Below the pieces are notes generated by a model. It ran no database searches. It was not told where the DNA came from and was given only the letters and a program-made list of their open reading frames with translations. Made by a program: the position numbers and the translations under genes. Source: Epilithonimonas bovis DSM 19482 (GTDB taxonomy: Bacteria > Bacteroidota > Bacteroidia > Flavobacteriales > Weeksellaceae). Taken from it: DNA of 64,000 nt. Every line of letters starts with the position of its first letter. Positions within the stretch are counted from its first letter, which is position 1. This document shows, piece by piece, positions 58,530-64,000 of the stretch. The stretch covers positions 1 through 64,000 of the forward strand of contig NZ_FTPU01000008.1 of assembly GCF_900108115.1 (NCBI RefSeq), in the 5' to 3' direction.

Positions 58530-60668
58530 ATGAAGAAAATCAAAACTACAATACTTATAACAGGCCTTGCTTTGGGAGCAGGGCAGGTTATGATTCACGC
58601 ACAGCAGAAAAAAACAACTGTGGCTAAACAAAAAACTATGGCAGATAATCCATTTTTTCACAAGAGCAGCCTGCAGTATCAGGCTCCGGAATTTGATAAA
58701 ATCAAAGATGAACATTTTAAACCGGCTTTTGATTTTGGACTGAAACAACATACACAGGAAATCGAAAAAATAGCTAACAATCCTGAAAAACCGACTTTTG
58801 AAAATACCATTGTCGCAATGGAAAAAAGTGGTGAGGTTCTCAACAGGGCGACTATTGTTTTCTATAACCTTACCAGCTCTAATACCAATACTACATTACA
58901 AAAACTGGAGGAGGAGTACGCGCCCATTTTCGCCTCGCATAGTGATAATATATATCTGAACGATAAGCTGTACCAGAGAATAAAAAATATTTCTGATAAT
59001 GGACTTGATGCAGAATCTAAACGGCTATTACAGTATTACAGACAAAATTTTGATATTGCCGGCGCAGCCTTATCTTCTCAGCAAAAAAATGAACTGAAAG
59101 AAGTTAACCAACAGCTGGCTAAGCTGGAGACTCAGTTTTCCAACAAACTGCTGGAAGCCAGAAAACAAGGTGGATTATTAATCTCAGATGTCAAAGAATT
59201 GGATGGGCTGTCTGCTGATGAGATTGCCGCAGTAGCAGCTGATGCCAAGATTGCTGGGCATGACGGGCAGTACTTGTTGGCACTTCAGAATACCACACAA
59301 CAGCCATTGCTTCAGAATCTAAAGAACAGGGCTACAAGAGAAAAACTCTTCAAGGCATCCTGGCTGAGAGCAGAAAAAGGGGATAAGAATGACACCAGAG
59401 AAACCATACAACAGTTGGTAAAACTTCGTCTGAAAAAAGCGCAGATCCTGGGTAAAAAAAGTTTTGCAGAGTGGCGTCTGCAGGATCAGATGGCCAAAAA
59501 GCCGGAGGCTGCCATGAATCTGATGAAGCAGATTGCCCAACCAGCAGTAGAAACGGCAAAACGAGAACAAGCAGAAATTCAGGAATTAATAAAATCCCAA
59601 GGGGGTAATTTTGAGGTGCAGCCATGGGATTGGAATTTCTATTCTGAGCAGGTGAGAAAAGCAAAATATGACCTTGATGAAAATCAAATCAAACCTTATT
59701 TTGAAGTAACCACAGTGTTGGAAAAAGGCGTTTTTTATGCCGCAGAAAAATTCTATGGCCTTACTTTCAAAAAAAGAACCGATTTGCCCGTTTACCATCC
59801 GGATGTTGTTGCCTATGAAGTGTTTGATAAAGATGGAAAATCTCTGGCAATCTACTATCTCGATTTCTTTACGCGAAGCTCCAAAAGTGGAGGTGCGTGG
59901 ATGAACAATTTTGTTACTCAATCCTATCTCTTGGGGACAAAACCGGTTATCGTGAATGTTTACAACTTCCAAAAACCAGCCGCAGGCAAGCCTTCTCTGA
60001 TATCCTTTGATGATGTGACGACGGTTTTCCACGAGTTTGGCCACTCTATCCACGGGATGTTTGCCAGCCAAAAATACCCTTCGATTTCGGGAACTGCAAC
60101 GCCACGGGATTTTGTGGAATTCCCTTCTCAGATCAATGAGCATTTTGCGCTGGAGCCGGAGGTGCTGAACAATTATGCCGTGCATTATGAGACCAAACAG
60201 CCTATTCCCCAAGACTTGGTAGAGAAAATCAAAAAAGCATCCAAATTTAACCAAGGCTATGCGACAACAGAGCTGGTTTCTGCAGCTATGAACGATATGA
60301 TGTGGCATTCTGTGACTGATGAGAGCCAGAATATTCCTGTTCTTGACTTTGAGAAAAAAGCTTTGGCAGACAATGGGTTTACTGTTGCGGCAGTCCCACC
60401 AAGGTACCACGCACCTTATTTTGCACACATCTGGGGTGGCGGTTATTCGGCAGGTTACTACGCCTACCTTTGGTCAGAGACCCTGGATAATGATGCCTGG
60501 GAGTGGATCAAGTCTCACGGTGGCATGACCAGAGAAAATGGTGACAGATTTAGAAAATATATCCTGTCAGTCGGTAATTCGGTGGATCTTAATCAGGCTT
60601 TTAGGGATTTTGCGGGTCATGATCCTGATATTAAGCCACTCTTGAGAAACAGAGGGTTTATAAAATAA
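58530..60668 (+). CDS. dcp: M3-family peptidyl-dipeptidase Dcp
   Basis: A 712-residue exported zinc metallopeptidase that trims dipeptides or cleaves short peptides. The signal peptide ends near Ile-His-Ala-Gln. The zinc motif is His501-Glu-Phe-Gly-His505 in TVFHEFGHSIHGMFA, and the third ligand region is DFVEFPSQINEHFA. The C-terminal WGGGYSAGYYAYLWSE and SVGNSVDLNQAFRDFAGHDPDIKPLLRNRG are Dcp landmarks. Length is normal. It is a single gene with a terminator after it. Confidence 0.95.
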   Translation: MKKIKTTILITGLALGAGQVMIHAQQKKTTVAKQKTMADNPFFHKSSLQYQAPEFDKIKDEHFKPAFDFGLKQHTQEIEKIANNPEKPTFENTIVAMEKSGEVLNRATIVFYNLTSSNTNTTLQKLEEEYAPIFASHSDNIYLNDKLYQRIKNISDNGLDAESKRLLQYYRQNFDIAGAALSSQQKNELKEVNQQLAKLETQFSNKLLEARKQGGLLISDVKELDGLSADEIAAVAADAKIAGHDGQYLLALQNTTQQPLLQNLKNRATREKLFKASWLRAEKGDKNDTRETIQQLVKLRLKKAQILGKKSFAEWRLQDQMAKKPEAAMNLMKQIAQPAVETAKREQAEIQELIKSQGGNFEVQPWDWNFYSEQVRKAKYDLDENQIKPYFEVTTVLEKGVFYAAEKFYGLTFKKRTDLPVYHPDVVAYEVFDKDGKSLAIYYLDFFTRSSKSGGAWMNNFVTQSYLLGTKPVIVNVYNFQKPAAGKPSLISFDDVTTVFHEFGHSIHGMFASQKYPSISGTATPRDFVEFPSQINEHFALEPEVLNNYAVHYETKQPIPQDLVEKIKKASKFNQGYATTELVSAAMNDMMWHSVTDESQNIPVLDFEKKALADNGFTVAAVPPRYHAPYFAHIWGGGYSAGYYAYLWSETLDNDAWEWIKSHGGMTRENGDRFRKYILSVGNSVDLNQAFRDFAGHDPDIKPLLRNRGFIK

Positions 60669-60681
60669 TGATTGATTAATA

Positions 60682-60713
60682 AAAAACGTTTCCAATTTTG
60701 GAAACGTTTTTTT
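60682..60713 (+). terminator. Intrinsic terminator after dcp
   Basis: AAAAACGTTTCCA pairs perfectly with TGGAAACGTTTTT (from 60699) and continues into T. Confidence 0.85.
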
Positions 60714-60809
60714 GTAGGTAGATTGAAGAATTTAGATGTCACATATTACCTTTAAAAGTATACATCTATATTGTTGGATTATTAAATTTACTTATTAATT
60801 GATCAATAG

Positions 60810-60833
60810 CTAAGCTTCTAACTAAGCTTCTAA
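60810..60833. repeat. 12-bp tandem duplication at the stop codon of the ABC-F gene
   Basis: CTAAGCTTCTAA occurs twice head to tail (60810-60821 and 60822-60833). The second copy contains the used stop; the first would read Leu-Glu-Ala-stop again. Confidence 0.85.
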
Positions 60834-62765
60834 CTGGCTGCCAAGATATTCCCATTCCTGCAAAGTGAGATCCAGATCTTCCTTTGTTTTGTTGTAGGTT
60901 TCCAGGATCTGTTCTGTAGGATTTTCTTTCGTGAAAGAAGATTCAAATTCGGCAATCTTAATTTCCAGCTCAGAGATTTTTTCTTCTACTTTTTTCAGTT
61001 TGTTCTGGATGTTTTTTTGTTCTTTGCTGACAATATTTATTGATTGATTGCTGTTGGTTTGTGGTTTTTCTGATTCCTGACTCTTGATTTTTGACTCTTG
61101 GATTTCCTCTTCTTTATGGAGTTTCGATCTCTCGGCAGAGATTTCCCGGATGCTTTCTTTTTGCCTGTATTCCAGATATTCGTCAATATTTCCTAAGAAT
61201 TCTTTCATTTTGCCATCGCGGAACTCAAAAATTTTATCAGACAATCCCTGTAAAAATTCACGGTCGTGAGAAATGACAATCAGTGTTCCTTCATATTTCT
61301 GAAGTGCCAGCTTGATGATTTCCTTTGACTGAATATCCAAGTGGTTGGTGGGCTCATCCATAATCAAGGTATTGAAGGGACGGAGCAGTAATTTACACAG
61401 AGCCAGTCGGTTTCTTTCTCCTCCCGACAGGACTTTGGTTTTCTTTGTTACATCCTCACCCTGGAACAGGAAAGATCCTAAAAGGTCACGCACTCTCGGG
61501 CGAGTCTCTTCTGTTGCGGAGTCTTCTGCTTCTTGCAGAACGGTTTTTTCAGGTGATAAAACTTCTTCCTGATTTTGGGCAAAATAACCGATGCTTACAT
61601 TGTGACCAAGGTTCCATTCGCCGGAATAATCTTTGATATCGCCAGCAAGAATTTTTGCCAAGGTGGTTTTCCCTTGTCCGTTTTGTCCCAAAAGTGAGAT
61701 TCGGTCGCCACGTTCTACAAAGAAATCAACATGGTCAAAGATTTGTTTTTTACCATAAGCTTTCCCAAGATTTTTGGCTTCAAAAATGACTTTTCCGGGT
61801 GTTACGGATGGTTGGAAGCGGATATTGAATTTGGAAACATCCTCATTGTCAATCTCGATTCTTTCAATTTTATCAAGTTTTTTGATGAGTGACTGGGCAA
61901 AAGACGCTTTGGTAGCACTCGCCCGAAATTTGTTGATGTTGTCCTCCATCTGCTTGATTTCGGCATCCTGATTTTTCTTGGCCTGAGCCAGTTTTTCGCG
62001 GCGTTCTTTCCTCAATTCCAGATATTTGGAATAGTTGGCTTTATAATCCTCTATCTTTTTATTATTGACATCAAAAGTCCTGTTACAGATAGATGTCATA
62101 AACTGTTTATCGTGGCTCACCAGAACGATAGAACCGGGATAATCTTTAAGGAAATTTTCCAGCCAAATGATAGACTCCATATCCAGGTGGTTGGTAGGCT
62201 CATCCAGCAGCATCAGATCATTTTTCTGAAGGAGCAGCTTTGCCAGCTCGATTCTCATTCGCCATCCTCCGGAGAATTCATCCGTGATCTTGGTAAAATC
62301 GTCCGCTTTGAAACCCAATCCAAACAGGACTTTCTCTACATCACCTTCCAGATTGTAGGCATCATGGTGCATCAGGAGATCATTAAGTTCCGTCATCCTC
62401 ACGATAAGGTCAGAATAAGCATCACTTTCGTAATCTGTTCTTGTGGCCAGTTGGTGATTCACATCTTCCAGCTCATTTTTCATCGCGTTGATTTGCTCAT
62501 AAGCCTGCATGGTCTCATCCCAAACCGTTCTTCCCTTTACAAAATCAAGATCCTGCTTTAGAAAACCAATAGTAATATTACCTTCCGGCACGACGTTGCC
62601 TTCGTAGAAATTGATTTCTCCGGAGAGGATTTTGAGAAGGGTAGATTTGCCGGCACCGTTTTTACCAACCAAGCCAATTTTGTCGTCCTTCTTTATCGTA
62701 AAATTAACATCTCTGAAAAGATAATTGCCCGCATGATGCAATCCTAACCCCTGTGCCGAAATCAT
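60822..62765 (-). CDS. ABC-F family ATPase (Uup/ribosome-associated type)
   Basis: A 647-residue soluble double ATPase. The first cassette has Walker A GKNGAGKST and signature FSGGWRMRI; the second has GQNGQGKTT and LSGGERNRL; both have LMDEPTNHLD-type Walker B. A linker of about 80 residues joins them, and a C-terminal coiled coil (about 540-640, LKKVEEKISELEIKIAEF) recalls Uup. ABC-F proteins act on ribosomes; this may be a housekeeping factor, not a resistance one. TACTTTTG at 62799-62792 is its likely -7 box. Confidence 0.93.
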   Translation of the reverse strand: MISAQGLGLHHAGNYLFRDVNFTIKKDDKIGLVGKNGAGKSTLLKILSGEINFYEGNVVPEGNITIGFLKQDLDFVKGRTVWDETMQAYEQINAMKNELEDVNHQLATRTDYESDAYSDLIVRMTELNDLLMHHDAYNLEGDVEKVLFGLGFKADDFTKITDEFSGGWRMRIELAKLLLQKNDLMLLDEPTNHLDMESIIWLENFLKDYPGSIVLVSHDKQFMTSICNRTFDVNNKKIEDYKANYSKYLELRKERREKLAQAKKNQDAEIKQMEDNINKFRASATKASFAQSLIKKLDKIERIEIDNEDVSKFNIRFQPSVTPGKVIFEAKNLGKAYGKKQIFDHVDFFVERGDRISLLGQNGQGKTTLAKILAGDIKDYSGEWNLGHNVSIGYFAQNQEEVLSPEKTVLQEAEDSATEETRPRVRDLLGSFLFQGEDVTKKTKVLSGGERNRLALCKLLLRPFNTLIMDEPTNHLDIQSKEIIKLALQKYEGTLIVISHDREFLQGLSDKIFEFRDGKMKEFLGNIDEYLEYRQKESIREISAERSKLHKEEEIQESKIKSQESEKPQTNSNQSINIVSKEQKNIQNKLKKVEEKISELEIKIAEFESSFTKENPTEQILETYNKTKEDLDLTLQEWEYLGSQLEA

Positions 62766-62915
62766 TGTTGTATGTTTAAAATTCCAATTTGCAAAAGTAC
62801 TGAAATATGCTGGAAGTTAGAAGATGGATTTCAGAAGATTGTTATTTGATAATAATTAAGTGGTTACGATATAAAAACATCTGTCTCCTGACTTCTAACA
62901 TAAAGTCAAAAATCC

Positions 62916-62923
62916 TACCTTTG
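62916..62923 (+). promoter_or_regulatory. -7 box of the deoxyhypusine synthase-like gene
   Basis: TACCTTTG matches TAnnTTTG and lies 19 bp before the ATG at 62942, supporting that start over the ATG at 62807. Confidence 0.65.
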
Positions 62924-62941
62924 CAAAAAATTTTCATAAAA

Positions 62942-63913
62942 ATGAATAAGCCTATTTCGGAATTTATAGAAAAGTATTATCTGCATTTCAATGCAGCAGC
63001 ATTGGTTGATGCCTCTAAAGGGTATGTTGCCCATCTAAAAGATGGTGGCAAGATGCTGATCTCTCTTGGTGGTGCAATGTCTACTGCAGAGTTAGGGAAG
63101 ATATTGGCAGAGATGATTCGCCAGGATAAGGTGCAGATCATTTCTTGTACCGGTGCCAATCTAGAAGAAGATGTGATGAACCTTGTGGCGCATTCCCATT
63201 ACAAAAGAGTACCGAATTACAGAGATCTTACGCCTGAGCAAGAGAGAGAATTATTGGATAACCATTATAACAGGGTAACAGATACATGTATCCCGGAGGA
63301 GGAAGCGTTCCGAAGACTCCAAAAACATCTTGAAGATGTCTGGCATGCTGCGGAAGCCAAGGGTGAGAGGTATTTTCCACACGAATTTTTGTATCAGGTT
63401 ATCAATTCAGGAGTTTTGGAGCAATATTATGAGATCGATCCAAAAGACTCGTGGATGGTTGCTGCTGCCGAGAAGAATTTGCCGATTATTTGCCCGGGTT
63501 GGGAAGATTCTACAACAGGTAACATTTTTGCATCCAATGTAATCAAAGGGAACCTAAATGTTCATACTGTAAAAAACGGAACAGAATATATGATTTACCT
63601 CACCGAATGGTACCGTGCCAATTCTCATGGGAAAGGTGTTGGATTCTTTCAGATCGGTGGTGGTATCTCTGGTGACTTCCCGATTTGTGTAGTGCCAATG
63701 ATGTACCAGGATCTGGAGTGGGAAGATGTACCGTTCTGGTCATACTTCTGTCAGATATCTGACTCCACAACCTCTTACGGGTCTTATTCCGGTGCGGTTC
63801 CTAATGAGAAAATCACCTGGGGTAAGCTGGATATTGATACGCCGAAATTTGTTGTAGAAAGCGATGCAACCATCTGTGCACCATTGATGTTTACATACGT
63901 TTTGGAAAACTAA
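62942..63913 (+). CDS. Deoxyhypusine synthase-family protein
   Basis: A 323-residue NAD-binding protein of the deoxyhypusine synthase fold. The start at 62942 is chosen because the preceding frame overlaps the promoter. Marks are the N-terminal SLGGAMSTAELGK and IISCTGANLEEDVMNLV, the central PIICPGWEDSTTGNIFA, and ITWGKLDI, whose Lys295 sits where the eukaryotic enzyme's catalytic Lys lies. Bacteria have no hypusine-bearing eIF5A, so a polyamine aminobutyl transfer (homospermidine-like) or other use of spermidine is likely. The gene is monocistronic with a terminator after it. Confidence 0.9.
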   Translation: MNKPISEFIEKYYLHFNAAALVDASKGYVAHLKDGGKMLISLGGAMSTAELGKILAEMIRQDKVQIISCTGANLEEDVMNLVAHSHYKRVPNYRDLTPEQERELLDNHYNRVTDTCIPEEEAFRRLQKHLEDVWHAAEAKGERYFPHEFLYQVINSGVLEQYYEIDPKDSWMVAAAEKNLPIICPGWEDSTTGNIFASNVIKGNLNVHTVKNGTEYMIYLTEWYRANSHGKGVGFFQIGGGISGDFPICVVPMMYQDLEWEDVPFWSYFCQISDSTTSYGSYSGAVPNEKITWGKLDIDTPKFVVESDATICAPLMFTYVLEN

Positions 63914-63933
63914 TCGATCTACATAATTTTGAT

Positions 63934-63964
63934 AAAGAGCAGTTATTTAACTGCTCTTTTTTTT
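63934..63964 (+). terminator. Intrinsic terminator after the DHS-like gene
   Basis: AAAGAGCAGTT (63934-63944) pairs perfectly with AACTGCTCTTT (63949-63959), followed by eight or more T. Confidence 0.85.
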
Positions 63965-63971
63965 ATATTTG
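63964..63971 (+). promoter_or_regulatory. -7 box for a gene starting at the window edge
   Basis: TATATTTG matches the consensus and lies 16 bp before an ATG at 63988. Confidence 0.5.
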
Positions 63972-63987
63972 GGAAAAAATTAAAGTT

Positions 63988-64000
63988 ATGGTGAGCGATA
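63988..64000 (+). CDS. Start of a gene running off the window
   Basis: ATG-GTG-AGC-GAT is all that is visible. The preceding terminator, exact -7 box and normal spacing make a real start plausible. Nothing can be said of the product. Confidence 0.35.

Noticed and set aside
59586-60428. 280-codon open frame on the minus strand inside dcp
   Set aside because: It lies wholly opposite a well-conserved peptidase gene, its product is rich in Cys, His and Arg without any motif, and no promoter or start context supports it.

Overview
The window looks like chromosomal DNA of a low-GC member of the Bacteroidota, most likely the Chryseobacterium/Weeksellaceae group of flavobacteria. The evidence is a SusC/SusD pair, a type IX secretion sorting domain, a fused SecDF, DUF4290, surface-lipoprotein export signals, and repeated -7 boxes of the Bacteroidota form TAnnTTTG. 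I see no rRNA, tRNA, CRISPR array, prophage or transposase gene.

Layout. 1-8296: a glycan-utilisation locus (broken-ended SusC, SusD, a GH144/glucoamylase-like lipoprotein, a secreted esterase, a GH3 beta-glucosidase), plausibly for beta-1,2-glucan. 8368-11334 (minus): three exported surface-protein genes; the first is interrupted by an in-frame TAA. 11475-12839: a T9SS-exported sugar dehydrogenase. 13063-24579: housekeeping and membrane genes (secDF, PadR regulator plus membrane partner, MFS pump, TatA-like, PAP2, rlmH, BrkB/YihY, nhaA, RelA/SpoT). 24790-28682: the ATP-grasp / alpha-E / transglutaminase amidoligase cluster, whose alpha-E gene carries a one-base frameshift, then VanZ. 28663-33455 (minus): GNAT, proC, DsbA-like, murB, lipoprotein, aminotransferase. 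33667-35754: DUF1801, a YiiX-like lipoprotein, then a strong promoter with a structured, terminator-ended leader in front of DUF4395 and NIL-domain genes. 35774-39960 (minus): murA, DUF4290, a TPR regulator, and a small HExxH membrane protein. 40034-42731: a candidate structured RNA, a 58-residue Cys-rich gene, DUF4136, an SDR lacking its catalytic Tyr/Lys, and an ATP-cone/Mrr nuclease. 42933-54397: a two-component system (NtrY-like kinase, NtrC-like sigma-54 activator) divergent from a five-gene exporter (adaptor, ATPase, two paralogous FtsX/MacB permeases, TolC). 54398-63913: a repeat-rich gap, topB with an unusual leader, fabV, dcp, an ABC-F gene and a deoxyhypusine synthase-like gene.

How the genes work together. 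The first 8.3 kb describes capture and hydrolysis of a glucan from the cell surface inward. The 43-54 kb block is a self-contained sensor-regulator-exporter unit; two TGTCCG dyads and a -24/-12-like element sit just where a sigma-54 activator should act. The most promising undescribed elements are RNA- or DNA-level: the structured leader at 34856-34970, the topB upstream ORF with its alternative hairpins at 54903-54960, the structured element at 40034-40152, the inverted repeat and stop at the broken end of susC, and several families of palindromic intergenic repeats. All functions are read from sequence alone; no search or folding program was run.
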